Shown here: one piece after another, positions 47,288-57,660 of the stretch
Position numbering within the stretch: position 1 is the first letter of the stretch
How the letters are laid out: the number at the start of each line of letters is the position of its first letter
NCBI RefSeq assembly: GCF_014836985.1
Contig: NZ_JACSPU010000001.1
Coordinates: forward strand, 617,473 to 681,472
Length of the DNA: 64,000 nt
DNA from: Planococcus wigleyi
GTDB taxonomy: Bacteria > Bacillota > Bacilli > Bacillales_A > Planococcaceae
Direction of reading: 5' to 3'
Position numbers and translations under genes: made by a program
The notes under the pieces: model-generated
The model's database searches: none
What the model was told of the DNA's origin: nothing
Seen by the model: the letters and a program-made list of their open reading frames with translations, nothing else

Positions 47288-47647
47288 ATGGCGTTGAATG
47301 CAAGAACTGAAACCTACATCCAACAGCCGGCCGTTCCTCAAAATCCGAGTCGGCAGCCGGTAAGAAGAAAGAGTTTAATCACTAAAGGTGAAAAAATACT
47401 GTATGTAACTTTCGTAGCAGTCTGTATCCTGTGCGCCTTGGTGATTTTGCAGAATCAATCAAAGATTCAGGCATCCACACAAGAAATCCAAACAATTGAA
47501 CAATCAGTCAGTGAAATGACGAAGCAAAATTCAGATTTGTCCGTACAGGTGAAAGAACTGTCTTCATACGAGCGCATTTGGGCAAAAGCGAAAGACCTTG
47601 GCCTTAAATTAAATGAGCACAATGTAAAGGTAGTGCCTGGACAATGA
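47288..47647 (+). CDS. ftsL: Cell division protein FtsL
   Basis: A 119-aa bitopic protein: short basic cytoplasmic N terminus (PVRRKSLITKGEK), one transmembrane helix (about 38-58), and an extracellular coiled coil. It joins DivIB and DivIC in the division complex that activates FtsW and PBP2B. Located between rsmH and pbpB. Its stop overlaps the pbpB start (ATGA). Confidence 0.88.
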   Translation: MALNARTETYIQQPAVPQNPSRQPVRRKSLITKGEKILYVTFVAVCILCALVILQNQSKIQASTQEIQTIEQSVSEMTKQNSDLSVQVKELSSYERIWAKAKDLGLKLNEHNVKVVPGQ

Positions 47648-50052
47648 AAAAAAAGTTTCGATTTCAAGGAGGAGCCTTTCTGCTATTTTTGTTATTTGCA
47701 GGGCTCTTTTTCCTTTTATTGACCAGAATTGTGACGATTCAAGCAACGGGAGAAGTGGAAGGGCAGGAACTTGCTGCCAGAGCAGCAGCGAAATACAGCC
47801 AGGAAGAAGTATTGACTGCTGAACGGGGCCGCATCATTGACCGGAGCGGAGAAGTGATTGCTGAAGACACACTCACTTACAAACTTGTCGCGGTACTGGA
47901 CGAATCAGCAACGCAAAAAGCCAGTGATCCACGGCATGTCGTAGACGTGGAAGAAACAGCCGAAAAATTGGCTGGATACCTGGATGCTTCTGAAGAAAGT
48001 ATTTTAGAGACATTGAAACAAGGCGTGGAAAAAGATCGCTACCAAGTGGAATTCGGTTCAGCAGGACGCGAAATCAGCCACACAAAGATGCTTGAAATGA
48101 AAGAAGCCAATATTCCGGGATTATTGTTTGTCCGGGATTTGAAAAGGCTATACCCGAACGGTGTCTTTGCGTCTCACCTGATTGGCTATGCCATGAAAGA
48201 AGAGCTGAAGGATGGCGAAACCAAGACTACTGGGAGGATGGGACTGGAATCCATTCACAATGAAGTGTTGACCGGCAAGAACGGAAAAATGGAATTCGAT
48301 ACGGATAAATGGGGCTTCCTATTGCCTAATAGTGAATCGGCAGTCACTCCAGCCGAAGACGGTTCAGACGTTCAGCTGACTTTAGACAGAACCTTGCAGA
48401 ATTTCCTGGAAGACGCCATGTCTGGAGTTCAAGAAGAATACGATCCGACGCGAATGATCGCCGTAGTTGCAGATCCGAAAACTGGTGAAATTCTGGCTAT
48501 GTCACAGCGTCCAACGTTCAACCCGAATACACGCGAAGGGCTTTCGGACAATTGGCTGAACGAAAGCATCGAACTGACGATTGAACCAGGATCGCCAATG
48601 AAGATGTTTACATTGGCAGCTGCAATAGAAGAAGGCAAATGGGATCCGAACGCTGTCTATAACTCTGGAACCTATAATTTATTAGGCACTACCATCGGTG
48701 ACCATAACGGTGGGCGCGGTTGGGGAACCATCTCCTTCCTTGAAGGGATTCAACGCTCTTCTAACGTATCGATGGCCTATTTATTGGAGCGCATGGGAGC
48801 AGACACGTTTATGAAATACGTGGATGCATTTGGATTTGGCAAACAGACCGGCATCGATCTGCCGAAAGAGGCAGCCGGTAAAATACTGGATCAATACCCA
48901 ATCAATAAATTGACGACAGCATATGGACAGGGATCGACAGTAACGCCGATTCAGATGATTCAAGCCGCCTCTGCTATTGCAAATGACGGCGTCATGATGA
49001 AACCGTACGTCATCGATCAAATCAAGAACAAGGATACTGGAAAAGTCACGGTTAAAAGTGAGCCGGAAGAAGCCGGGAAGCCTGTGTCAGCAGAAACTGC
49101 TGAAAAAGTACGGGAAGTTCTTGCGTCAACCGTGACTTCCGAAGTCGGTTCAGCAAGAGGATTTGCATTGCAGGATTACACGATTGCCGGGAAGACGGGT
49201 ACAGCGCAAGTTCCGAAAGAAGGCGGCGGCTATTTGAAAGGCAGAAACAATTATTTGTTCTCGTTCCTTGGAATGGCGCCTGCAGATGATCCGGAACTGC
49301 TTATCTATATCGGTGTCCAGCAGCCGAATGTGCCTGCTGATGAATATGGTTCTGTACCGGTAGCGAAAATCTTTACTTCTGTTATGGAAAATAGCTTGAA
49401 GTATTTGAACATTGAGCCGGAAAATATGGCGGAAGCTACGACGATGCCTGTGGAAGAATATACAGGCAAATCTGTGGCAGAGGCTACTGAAGAGTTGACT
49501 GAGCTTGGTGTCGAAGTCGTAGTTACTGGTGACCAGTCAGAAGTCGTGGCTCAGTACCCGGAAAATGAGGAGACTGTACTGAAAGGCGGCAAAGTTATTC
49601 TGAAGACAGCGGGTAAAACGGCGTTGCCTGATTTTACTGGCTGGTCAAAACGTGAACTGCTTGCCTATCAGTCCTTAAGCGGCTTAGCATTGGAAATTGC
49701 GGGCCAAGGATATGTTTTGACGCAAAGCATTGCGGAAGGCGAAATTGTAGAGGATAATGAGCCTGTAGTAATCGAGCTTCATCCTCCGGAAATTTATTAT
49801 CCAGCGCAGGCACAAGAAGACGCGGCCGCCGAAGACGATGGCGAGCAGCTGCTTGAAGAAGAGGCTGCAAAAGGTTTTGAAGCTGAAAGTGAACAGCAGG
49901 AACCACAAACGGACACTGAAGCTACGGAAACAGAAGCACAAACTTCTGAAACAGCAACAGTTGAAACAGAAGAAGTAGAAGCAACAACAGAAGAAGCAAC
50001 AACAGAAGAAGCCGAAGCCACGGAAACAGATACAGAAGAAACAACCGAGTAA
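47644..50052 (+). CDS. pbpB: Septal transpeptidase PBP2B with two PASTA domains and an acidic tail
   Basis: Class B penicillin-binding protein, 802 aa, making septal cross-links with FtsW. Order: N-terminal anchor (about 9-29), dimerisation domain (GRIIDRSGEVIAEDT), transpeptidase with SPMK (Ser317), SSN (372-374) and KTG (517-519), then two PASTA domains (about 600-715). The last 82 or so residues are a low-complexity Glu/Thr-rich tail with over 30 acidic residues and one Lys, unusual for PBP2B. The sporulation paralog spoVD normally next to it in B. subtilis is absent. Confidence 0.93.
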   Translation: MKKKFRFQGGAFLLFLLFAGLFFLLLTRIVTIQATGEVEGQELAARAAAKYSQEEVLTAERGRIIDRSGEVIAEDTLTYKLVAVLDESATQKASDPRHVVDVEETAEKLAGYLDASEESILETLKQGVEKDRYQVEFGSAGREISHTKMLEMKEANIPGLLFVRDLKRLYPNGVFASHLIGYAMKEELKDGETKTTGRMGLESIHNEVLTGKNGKMEFDTDKWGFLLPNSESAVTPAEDGSDVQLTLDRTLQNFLEDAMSGVQEEYDPTRMIAVVADPKTGEILAMSQRPTFNPNTREGLSDNWLNESIELTIEPGSPMKMFTLAAAIEEGKWDPNAVYNSGTYNLLGTTIGDHNGGRGWGTISFLEGIQRSSNVSMAYLLERMGADTFMKYVDAFGFGKQTGIDLPKEAAGKILDQYPINKLTTAYGQGSTVTPIQMIQAASAIANDGVMMKPYVIDQIKNKDTGKVTVKSEPEEAGKPVSAETAEKVREVLASTVTSEVGSARGFALQDYTIAGKTGTAQVPKEGGGYLKGRNNYLFSFLGMAPADDPELLIYIGVQQPNVPADEYGSVPVAKIFTSVMENSLKYLNIEPENMAEATTMPVEEYTGKSVAEATEELTELGVEVVVTGDQSEVVAQYPENEETVLKGGKVILKTAGKTALPDFTGWSKRELLAYQSLSGLALEIAGQGYVLTQSIAEGEIVEDNEPVVIELHPPEIYYPAQAQEDAAAEDDGEQLLEEEAAKGFEAESEQQEPQTDTEATETEAQTSETATVETEEVEATTEEATTEEAEATETDTEETTE

Positions 50053-50077
50053 TCTCGTGTTTAAAGGAGCTCTCTAA

Positions 50078-51046
50078 ATGAACGCTTATACAATAATGGG
50101 TCTTGGACTTGCTTTAATCCTAACGGTCGTGCTTATGCCGATTTTCATTCCGTTGCTGAAACGGATGAAATTCGGGCAAAGCATCCGTGAAGAAGGACCT
50201 GAATCACATATGAAGAAAACAGGAACGCCGACTATGGGCGGACTGGTTTTCTTAATTTCAATCATCATCACTGTGCTATTGGTTGCCTGGTTTGCCGAAC
50301 TCCTGAATGCCAAAGTACTGATTCTATTGCTTGTACTTTTCGGATATGGATTGATCGGATTCCTGGATGACTTTATCAAAGTAGTCTTAAAAAGAAATCT
50401 CGGATTGACTTCATTGCAGAAGTTAATTGCACAAATCGTCATCGCAGTCATTTCGTTCTTGGTATTGAACGGCATCGATTTTGAGACTGGCGTAACAATT
50501 CCATTTACAGATATCGCACTGGAATTATCCTGGTTCTATGTATTCTTCATTGTCTTTTGGCTGGTCGGATTTTCCAATGCAGTCAATTTGACAGATGGGC
50601 TTGACGGCTTAGTGGCCGGCACAGCTTCAATTGCATTTGCCGCATTTGGCCTATTGGCGATTTATCAGGACCAAATCGGCATTGCCATCTTTACTTTTTC
50701 CGTCACAGGCGGTTTGCTTGGATTTTTGATTTTCAATAAATATCCGGCTAAAGTCTTTATGGGAGATACGGGTTCATTGGCTTTGGGTGGCGCATTGGCC
50801 ATGGTGTCTATTTTGTTGAAACAGGAATTGCTGCTATTGCTGATTGGGCTTGTTTTCGTTATCGAAACAGCTTCAGTTATTCTGCAGGTCGGCAGTTTCA
50901 AATTGCGCCAGAAACGAATCTTTAAAATGAGCCCGATCCACCATCATTTTGAATTAAGCGGATGGTCAGAATGGAAAGTAGTCATCGTATTCTGGTCAGT
51001 CGGTCTTATCAGCGCGGCAATCGCAGTCTTTTTGGAGGTAATGTAA
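50078..51046 (+). CDS. mraY: Phospho-N-acetylmuramoyl-pentapeptide transferase
   Basis: Membrane enzyme that makes lipid I from UDP-MurNAc-pentapeptide and undecaprenyl phosphate. It has 322 aa and ten helices. Signatures: [31 protein letters not shown], and the catalytic His cluster [14 protein letters not shown]. It follows pbpB directly; murE, which lies between them in B. subtilis, is not here. Confidence 0.95.
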   Translation: MNAYTIMGLGLALILTVVLMPIFIPLLKRMKFGQSIREEGPESHMKKTGTPTMGGLVFLISIIITVLLVAWFAELLNAKVLILLLVLFGYGLIGFLDDFIKVVLKRNLGLTSLQKLIAQIVIAVISFLVLNGIDFETGVTIPFTDIALELSWFYVFFIVFWLVGFSNAVNLTDGLDGLVAGTASIAFAAFGLLAIYQDQIGIAIFTFSVTGGLLGFLIFNKYPAKVFMGDTGSLALGGALAMVSILLKQELLLLLIGLVFVIETASVILQVGSFKLRQKRIFKMSPIHHHFELSGWSEWKVVIVFWSVGLISAAIAVFLEVM

Positions 51047-52411
51047 ATGAAAGAGGTGCCACAATTACACCATAAAAAAATCTTGGTTCTGGGTCTTGCG
51101 AAAAGCGGATTTACCGCTGCACGCATCCTTCACAAACTGGGAGCATTTGTTACAGTCAACGACTCCAAGCCTTTTGAAGAAAATCCGGAAGCGCAAGAGT
51201 TATTGAATATGGGCGTCACCGTTATTTGTGGGAGACATCCTGAAGATTTACTGGAAGAGGGATTTGAACTGGTTGTCAAAAATCCGGGTATCCCTTATAC
51301 CAATGTATTGATTGAATCTGCACTGGAGAAGAACATTCCGGTTTGGACTGAAATTGAGTTGGCTTATCTGATCAGTGAAGCGCCATTTATCGGCATCACT
51401 GGATCTAACGGCAAAACGACAACGACCACTTTGTTGTTCCATATGCTCAACCAAGACAATAAAAAGCCATTGATTGCCGGGAATATCGGCACAGTTGCAA
51501 GCGGGGTTGCTGAAAAAGCGAAGCCTGAAAATGTGGTGGTGACCGAATTGTCTTCTTTCCAACTAAAAGGAACTGAGTCTTTCCGCCCGAATATCGCAAT
51601 TATCACGAATATTTACGAAGCGCATCTGGATTATCATGGGACGATTGAAGACTATCGAGCTTCAAAAATGAAGCTTACTGAAAATCAGACAGCTGAGGAT
51701 TATTTCATATATAATGCCGATCAGCCTTTGTTGGTGAACCATGCCAAAAACTGCAAAGCGCAGTTGGTGCCGTTCACTTTAAAAGGACGGACGCCGACAA
51801 GTATCAGTGCTGACAGTGATTTCATATACTGGAAAGGCGAAAAGCTGATTGAACGTTCAAAAATTATACTTGGCGGACAGCATAACCTGGAGAACATTTT
51901 GGCGGCAACCGCTGCAGCTATGTTGTGGGGTGGAACGAAGGAGACCATCATACGTGTTTTGACTTCTTTCACGGGCGTTAAGCATCGTTCCCAGTTTATT
52001 GTGGAGTGGCAAGGACGCAAATTCTACAACGATTCGAAGGCGACCAATGCCTTAGCGACGAAAAGTGCATTGGAAGCTTTCCCGGAAAATATCATCTTAT
52101 TGGCTGGAGGGTTGGAGCGAAACCATTCACTCGAAGAAATCCGTCCTTATATGAATCGGGTCAAAGCTTTGATTACGTTTGGGGAGACGGCACAGCGCTT
52201 TACAGCTTTTGCAGAAGACTGTGGTGTAGCACATATCGTACAAGCAGGGAAAATGGATGACGCGGTCGAGAAAGCGATCAATCATTCCGCCAGCGGCGAC
52301 ACGATCCTCTTATCTCCTGCATGCGCAAGCTGGGACCAATACGACAGTTTTGAAATTCGAGGCGATGCTTTCATTACCGCAGTCCAGCAGATGACGGAAG
52401 CCAACGAATAA
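51047..52411 (+). CDS. murD: UDP-N-acetylmuramoylalanine-D-glutamate ligase
   Basis: Cytoplasmic Mur ligase (454 aa) that adds D-Glu to UDP-MurNAc-L-Ala. The N-terminal UDP-binding fold begins ILVLGLAKSGFTAARIL, the ATP P-loop is GITGSNGKTTTTTLL, and the C-terminal ligase domain has LLSPACASWDQYDSFEIRG. The start directly follows the stop of mraY. Confidence 0.95.
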   Translation: MKEVPQLHHKKILVLGLAKSGFTAARILHKLGAFVTVNDSKPFEENPEAQELLNMGVTVICGRHPEDLLEEGFELVVKNPGIPYTNVLIESALEKNIPVWTEIELAYLISEAPFIGITGSNGKTTTTTLLFHMLNQDNKKPLIAGNIGTVASGVAEKAKPENVVVTELSSFQLKGTESFRPNIAIITNIYEAHLDYHGTIEDYRASKMKLTENQTAEDYFIYNADQPLLVNHAKNCKAQLVPFTLKGRTPTSISADSDFIYWKGEKLIERSKIILGGQHNLENILAATAAAMLWGGTKETIIRVLTSFTGVKHRSQFIVEWQGRKFYNDSKATNALATKSALEAFPENIILLAGGLERNHSLEEIRPYMNRVKALITFGETAQRFTAFAEDCGVAHIVQAGKMDDAVEKAINHSASGDTILLSPACASWDQYDSFEIRGDAFITAVQQMTEANE

Positions 52412-52430
52412 AAGATAAGGGGCAGCAATT

Positions 52431-53216
52431 ATGGACAAAGTGATTGACATCGAAGAACGCATCCCGACGCTCCGCGAGCGCCGGAAAAGAAGAACCAATC
52501 GCAAGTTCGTGGCGCTGCTGTTCATTTTCCTCACTTTGCTTGCCGTACTTTTATACAGCCAGTCGAAGTACAGTGAAATCCAGACGATTACCATTGAAGG
52601 CGCTGTGCTCTTTGACAAGGAAAGCTACCAGGCTGCAAGTGGATTAGCCGTCGGAGATTCGATGTGGTCTTTCGATGCAGGAGCGGTAGCGAAAGAATTG
52701 GAAAAACTCGAGTGGATTGAAGACGCCTCTGTCGAGAAAAAATGGCTGACAGGCGTGGAAATCAAGCTGACTGAATATGTTCAAATGGGTTACTTAGACC
52801 GTGGCAACAGCTACCAGATTGTGCTATCCAATAATTTGGCTCTGGATCAGCCGGTCACTGTCGTAGACGGTCCGATCTATTCGAATTTTGAAGACGATAA
52901 GAAACGGCAGAAACTGGTAGATCAATTATTGGAAATCGATGCTGAGGTTCTTCAACTAGTTTCACAAGTGATACTGGATCCTGATCAGGAAGACGCAGAC
53001 TACGTAACTTTATATATGAACGATGGAAATGAGATCCACGGCATTTTGAGTACCTTGGCTGAAAAAATTAATTATTATCCTTCTGTCATTGCTCAATTGG
53101 AAGAAGGGCAGAAAGGCATTATCGATATGGAAGTCGGGATTTTCTTCCGTTCTTATGCAGATGTCTTTGGCCTCGAGAAGGAAGGTGCCGACGATGAAGA
53201 ACCCGAAGAAGAGTAA
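52431..53216 (+). CDS. divIB: Cell division protein DivIB (FtsQ)
   Basis: A 261-aa bitopic protein: charged cytoplasmic tail (RIPTLRERRKRRTNRK), one membrane helix (about 27-45), POTRA domain from about 50 and beta domain, ending in an acidic tail (DDEEPEEE). It forms a complex with FtsL and DivIC. The 3' end overlaps ylxW by 23 bases. In B. subtilis spoVE, murG and murB lie between murD and divIB; none is here. Confidence 0.92.
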   Translation: MDKVIDIEERIPTLRERRKRRTNRKFVALLFIFLTLLAVLLYSQSKYSEIQTITIEGAVLFDKESYQAASGLAVGDSMWSFDAGAVAKELEKLEWIEDASVEKKWLTGVEIKLTEYVQMGYLDRGNSYQIVLSNNLALDQPVTVVDGPIYSNFEDDKKRQKLVDQLLEIDAEVLQLVSQVILDPDQEDADYVTLYMNDGNEIHGILSTLAEKINYYPSVIAQLEEGQKGIIDMEVGIFFRSYADVFGLEKEGADDEEPEEE

Positions 53217-53919
53217 CCGCAAAAACTTCAGTAAATCGATAGTTTTTTCACTGGTCTTTTTGGTTCTTGGTTTTATCATGGCTTATTCCTACAGCTTGTC
53301 GAATGCCAATAAAGAAACAGAAGGATTTACCGGTGGCGCCTTTTTCGAACAGGAAGAACGATACCGGAAAGACCTGATCGAACAGCAGGAGCACAATAAG
53401 GAATTGCGTGAAGAATTGCAGGAAAAACAAAGCAAAGTGCAAGAATATGAAAAGTCATTTGCAGATGGAGAAAATCGGTATACAGAATATGCAGCAGAAG
53501 CAGAAGAACTGCGGAGGTATCTTGGGCTGGTGCCAGTTCAAGGGAGCGGCTTGAAAGTAACATTGCAAGATGGCGATTACAATCCCAATTCAGTGAATCC
53601 GAACGATTACATTGTTCACGAAAGCCATGTTTTCCAAGTGATCAATGAATTGTATATTTCCGGAGCTGAAGCCATTTCCATCAATGGCCAACGCATCCAT
53701 GGAAACTCCTATATCGTCTGTACAGGTCCAGTCATCACCGTTGACGGCGTGCAATATCCAGCGCCGTTTGTTATAGAAGCCATCGGTGAACCTGGCGTAT
53801 TGACTTCTTCGATGGAATTGACGGGCGGCATCATGGATCAATTGCTGAATGATAATATCATTGTGACGTTGGATGAGGGGCAATTGATCGAAATGCCTGC
53901 TCTTCTGGCGGAATCATGA
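53194..53919 (+). CDS. ylxW: DUF881 family protein YlxW
   Basis: A 241-aa protein with a basic N terminus, one transmembrane helix (about 17-33), a coiled coil (about 50-90) and the DUF881 domain (LKVTLQDGDYNP, SINGQRI, ITVDGVQYPAPFVIEAIG). Function unknown; the family is tied to the division cluster of Gram-positives. The ATG at 53194 lies within the end of divIB after GAAGGAAGG. Confidence 0.85.
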   Translation: MKNPKKSNRKNFSKSIVFSLVFLVLGFIMAYSYSLSNANKETEGFTGGAFFEQEERYRKDLIEQQEHNKELREELQEKQSKVQEYEKSFADGENRYTEYAAEAEELRRYLGLVPVQGSGLKVTLQDGDYNPNSVNPNDYIVHESHVFQVINELYISGAEAISINGQRIHGNSYIVCTGPVITVDGVQYPAPFVIEAIGEPGVLTSSMELTGGIMDQLLNDNIIVTLDEGQLIEMPALLAES

Positions 53920-53935
53920 GTCAGGGGGGAATTGC

Positions 53936-54652
53936 GTGAAGAAAAGGATTCTTACCCGATTTACGGTGATTATGTTTATAATCGGTCTGATGACAGCCAT
54001 TCAGTACAATACGATCAATGAACCGGACATCCGTGATACACGGGATGCCTGGGAAATCAGACAGGAATTGGCAAGAGAGAATCAGCTTCAATCAGAGCTG
54101 TTATCTGAAATCAGCTCACTCGATGATACTTTAGGCAAATACGAAGCTGCTTCAGATGCGAGCCCGGAGCAAGCGCTGCGGGAAACAGCAGGTGAACTTA
54201 GAAAAGCCGCTGGCCTGGCAGAAACTGTTGGACCCGGCATCGAAGTCCTGATTGAACCTTCCCTGGAAGCGGTTGCGATGGGGCTGGACATTGAAGGGAT
54301 TTCACCAGATTTGCTTATTCGCCTGGTAAATGAAATCAACCGTTTCAATGGCTTATATGTATCGATTGATGGCAAACGAATCATCAACACGACAGCGATC
54401 CGGGATATAAACGGCCAAACGACCGTCAATACGAAACCGGTCGATACACCGCCGTTTTCCATCAAAATCATCTCGAAGTCGTTGGAAGACTCGGAAAAGC
54501 TGTATAATCATTTATTGGCGTCGCGTATTCTGGACGACTTCTATATCGATAACTTGACATTGACAGTCTCTGAGCCTCAAACTGACCTTGTCATCGAGGC
54601 ATACGACGGTGCTATCGACACCAAATATTTACAGGCATCAGAGGGGGAATAG
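53936..54652 (+). CDS. ylxX: DUF881 family protein YlxX
   Basis: Paralog of YlxW, 238 aa: one N-terminal membrane helix, coiled region, DUF881 domain (VLIEPSLEAVAMG, IDGKRIINTTAIRDINGQTTVN). It starts with GTG after AGGGGGGA. Tandem DUF881 genes before sbp are also found in B. subtilis. Confidence 0.85.
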   Translation: MKKRILTRFTVIMFIIGLMTAIQYNTINEPDIRDTRDAWEIRQELARENQLQSELLSEISSLDDTLGKYEAASDASPEQALRETAGELRKAAGLAETVGPGIEVLIEPSLEAVAMGLDIEGISPDLLIRLVNEINRFNGLYVSIDGKRIINTTAIRDINGQTTVNTKPVDTPPFSIKIISKSLEDSEKLYNHLLASRILDDFYIDNLTLTVSEPQTDLVIEAYDGAIDTKYLQASEGE

Positions 54653-54654
54653 CG

Positions 54655-55017
54655 ATGTGGCTGTCCATATTAGGTTTAATACTCGGAATATCGCTCGGGC
54701 TTTTGACGGATATTCAAATCCCTCCGGAATATGCCAACTACCTGTCCATAGCCGTGTTGGCGTCACTCGATACGCTTTTTGGCGGAATTCGTGCACATCT
54801 TCAGCAGGTTTATGATGACAAGGTATTTGTATCCGGTTTTTTCTTTAATATCGCCCTTGCAGCAGGTCTTGCTTTTCTGGGTGTCCATTTAGGGGTAGAT
54901 TTATACTTAGCGGCAATCTTTGCGTTCGGCGTTCGGCTATTCCAAAATATCGCAGTCATTCGACGCATCATTTTAGCGAAATGGGCAGAAAAGAAAGAAG
55001 TTAGAGAAATAAATTGA
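54655..55017 (+). CDS. sbp: Small basic protein Sbp (DUF1290)
   Basis: A 120-aa membrane protein with three or four hydrophobic segments and a basic C-terminal end. It matches the Sbp/DUF1290 family (PPEYANYLSIAVLASLDTLFGG). In B. subtilis it lies directly before ftsA. Function unknown. GAGGGGGAAT precedes the ATG, 2 bp after ylxX. Confidence 0.88.
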   Translation: MWLSILGLILGISLGLLTDIQIPPEYANYLSIAVLASLDTLFGGIRAHLQQVYDDKVFVSGFFFNIALAAGLAFLGVHLGVDLYLAAIFAFGVRLFQNIAVIRRIILAKWAEKKEVREIN

Positions 55018-55054
55018 ACAATTGAAGGAAATTTTTCTAAGTTTTGCGATTTTC

Positions 55055-55084
55055 TTAGACAAGGTGCATGATTTGCAATAGAAT
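55055..55084 (+). promoter_or_regulatory. Candidate promoter of ftsA-ftsZ
   Basis: TTAGAC (55055-55060), 18-bp spacer, TAGAAT (55079-55084), 35 bases before ftsA. Confidence 0.5.
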
Positions 55085-55118
55085 ATAAGTACAGCAGTTT
55101 ATAAGGAGGTGCCACGAA

Positions 55119-56402
55119 TTGAGTCAATCAGAATTATACGTTAGTCTAGATATCGGTTCGTCATCCGTTAAAGTTTTAATCGGGGAAATGGCCAACAAGT
55201 CGCTGAATGTAATCGGCGTCGGAAATGTAAAATCTAATGGAATCAGAAAAGGTGCGATTGTTGACATAGATGCAACTGTGCAGTCCATTAAAAAAGCAGT
55301 CGATCAGGCAGAACGCATGATCGGAAAATCCATCCACGAGGTCGTATTGGGAATTCCGGCAAACAAAGCGGTGCTTCAACCTGTTAAAGGGATTGTGGCA
55401 GTCAACAGTGAAAACCGGGAAATTACAGACGATGATTTGGATCGCGTATTGGAAGCGGCACAAGTTATGTCGATTCCGCCAGAACGCGAATTGGTCAACA
55501 TCATTCCTGAACAGTATGTGGTCGATCATTTGGGTGAAATCAAAGATCCACGGGGCATGATTGGTATCCGCCTTGAAATGGATGGTACAATGGTGACGAC
55601 TTCAAAGACCATTTTACACAACGTACTTCGCTGTGTGGAAAGAGCAGGCCTGGAAATTCGTGATATTTACGTACAACCGCTTGCTGCAGGAAGCTACGCA
55701 TTAACTGAAGATGAAAAAAATCATGGTACAGCGTGTATCGATATCGGTGGAGGTTCTACTTCTATTGCCATCTTCCAAGAAGGCCACTTGACCGCTTCTT
55801 CTGTTATTCCAGTTGGAGGCGACCACGTTACAAAAGATTTGTCCATCATTCTAAAGACACCGACGGATCAAGCTGAAAAAATCAAACTCGAGCATGGCCA
55901 TGCATTTTTTGAAGATGCTTCAGAAGATGAAGTGTTTGAAGTTCCGGTCATCGGATCAGATTCCACAGAACAATATAATCAAAAATACATATCTGAAATA
56001 ATCGGAGTTCGCCTGGAAGAACTTTTCGAACTGATTTTGGATGAGTTTTACCGCTTAGGTGTACAAGACCTGCCAGGAGGAGTCGTTTTAACCGGTGGTA
56101 TGGCTAAATTAGATGGCTTGCCTGAACTTGCACGGAACATCCTGCAAACGCGTGTCCGTCTGTTCACTCCGGAGTTTATCGGTGTACGCGAACCTCAGTA
56201 CACAACAGCAGTTGGCCTGATCCAATACGCATACATGGAAGATGTCTTCTATGGCCGAGTTGGAACTGGAACAGCTGCCGCAAGCGCTGTGAAAGTTGAG
56301 CACCAAGAAGTACAACAGCCTAAGAAACAAAAACAGCCAAAACAAAATTCCGAAGGTGTCGTAACTAAAGCCAAGAAGATGTTTGATCGATTCTTTGAAT
56401 AA
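55119..56402 (+). CDS. ftsA: Cell division protein FtsA
   Basis: Actin-like ATPase (427 aa) that anchors FtsZ to the membrane. ATP-binding segments are YVSLDIGSSSVKVLIGE, CIDIGGGSTSIAIF and GGVVLTGGMAKLDGLPELA. After a Lys/Gln-rich linker, the C terminus VVTKAKKMFDRFFE is the amphipathic membrane-targeting helix. It starts with TTG after AAGGAGGTG. Confidence 0.95.
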   Translation: MSQSELYVSLDIGSSSVKVLIGEMANKSLNVIGVGNVKSNGIRKGAIVDIDATVQSIKKAVDQAERMIGKSIHEVVLGIPANKAVLQPVKGIVAVNSENREITDDDLDRVLEAAQVMSIPPERELVNIIPEQYVVDHLGEIKDPRGMIGIRLEMDGTMVTTSKTILHNVLRCVERAGLEIRDIYVQPLAAGSYALTEDEKNHGTACIDIGGGSTSIAIFQEGHLTASSVIPVGGDHVTKDLSIILKTPTDQAEKIKLEHGHAFFEDASEDEVFEVPVIGSDSTEQYNQKYISEIIGVRLEELFELILDEFYRLGVQDLPGGVVLTGGMAKLDGLPELARNILQTRVRLFTPEFIGVREPQYTTAVGLIQYAYMEDVFYGRVGTGTAAASAVKVEHQEVQQPKKQKQPKQNSEGVVTKAKKMFDRFFE

Positions 56403-56461
56403 AATCAACATTGTATCTAGCTTGCAAGTAAAAAAGCTGAGCAATTTTAGGAGGAAAAAGA

Positions 56462-57655
56462 ATGTTGGAATTTGATACAAATATTGATGCAATGGCCATA
56501 ATTAAAGTCATCGGTGTAGGCGGCGGCGGGAACAACGCTGTCAACCGGATGATCGAGCATGGAGTCCAAGGTGTAGAATTTATTGCAGTAAATACAGACG
56601 CACAGGCATTGAACTTGTCAAAAGCGGAAGTACGCCTACAAATCGGCGGTAAATTAACGCGCGGCCTTGGTGCTGGAGCAAACCCTGACGTAGGGAAAAA
56701 AGCTGCAGAAGAAAGCAAGGAACAGATTGAAGAAGCATTGCGCGGAGCGGATATGGTATTCGTAACTGCAGGAATGGGCGGCGGTACAGGTACTGGCGCA
56801 GCACCGGTTATTGCCGGAATCGCTAAAGAACTTGGCGCTTTGACTGTTGGTGTCGTAACTCGTCCTTTCACATTTGAAGGCCGCAAGCGTTCAACACAGG
56901 CAATCGGCGGAATTTCCATTATGAAGGAATCTGTTGATACACTGATCGTTATTCCAAACGACCGTTTGCTTGAAATCGTAGACAAAAACACACCGATGCT
57001 TGAAGCATTCCGTGAAGCGGATAATGTGTTGCGCCAAGGTGTATCGGGTATCTCAGATTTGATCGCCGTCCCTGGATTGATCAACCTGGATTTTGCCGAT
57101 GTTAAAACAATCATGTCCAACAAAGGTTCTGCATTGATGGGAATCGGTGTCTCTTCAGGAGAAAACCGTGCCTCTGAAGCTGCTAAAAAAGCAGTTTCGA
57201 GCCCGTTGCTTGAAGTATCCGTTGATGGGGCAAAAGGCGTCTTGATGAACATTACAGGCGGCTCTAACCTTAGCCTTTATGAAGTACAGGAAGCAGCGGA
57301 TATCGTAGCTTCAGCGTCTGATGAAGAAGTGAACATGATTTTTGGATCGGTTATCAACGATAACTTAAAAGACGAAATCATCGTTACTGTAATTGCTACT
57401 GGATTTAATGAAGAACAGTTGCAGCCAAGAACTCCTAGAGGTTCTGGATTGAACTCGAGCCGTGTCCAGTCGATCCAACAGCAGACTCCTGCACCTTCAA
57501 TCCGTGATGCACGCCGTGAAGAACAACGCCGCGACGAGCAGCGCCGTGAAGAACAACAGCCTTACTACAATCAGGAACCACAAAGACAAGAAAAACATAA
57601 CGAAGATGCATTGGACATCCCGACGTTCTTGCGTAATCGTCAAAAGAGACGTTAA
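56462..57655 (+). CDS. ftsZ: Cell division protein FtsZ
   Basis: Tubulin-like GTPase forming the Z ring, 397 aa. The GTP tubulin signature [10 protein letters not shown] and the T7 loop [11 protein letters not shown] are intact. The linker after residue 318 is short, Arg/Glu/Gln-rich and partly repeated ([16 protein letters not shown]). The C-terminal peptide [13 protein letters not shown] is the docking site for FtsA, SepF and others. AGGAGG is 9 nt upstream. spoIIGA, sigE and sigG, which follow ftsZ in spore-formers, are absent. Confidence 0.96.
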   Translation: MLEFDTNIDAMAIIKVIGVGGGGNNAVNRMIEHGVQGVEFIAVNTDAQALNLSKAEVRLQIGGKLTRGLGAGANPDVGKKAAEESKEQIEEALRGADMVFVTAGMGGGTGTGAAPVIAGIAKELGALTVGVVTRPFTFEGRKRSTQAIGGISIMKESVDTLIVIPNDRLLEIVDKNTPMLEAFREADNVLRQGVSGISDLIAVPGLINLDFADVKTIMSNKGSALMGIGVSSGENRASEAAKKAVSSPLLEVSVDGAKGVLMNITGGSNLSLYEVQEAADIVASASDEEVNMIFGSVINDNLKDEIIVTVIATGFNEEQLQPRTPRGSGLNSSRVQSIQQQTPAPSIRDARREEQRRDEQRREEQQPYYNQEPQRQEKHNEDALDIPTFLRNRQKRR

Positions 57656-57660
57656 TCCGA

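Noticed and set aside
49634-50021. Minus-strand open frames, including a Ser/Val-repeat frame, opposite the PBP2B tail
   Set aside because: They arise from the low-complexity Glu/Thr coding sequence of pbpB on the other strand.
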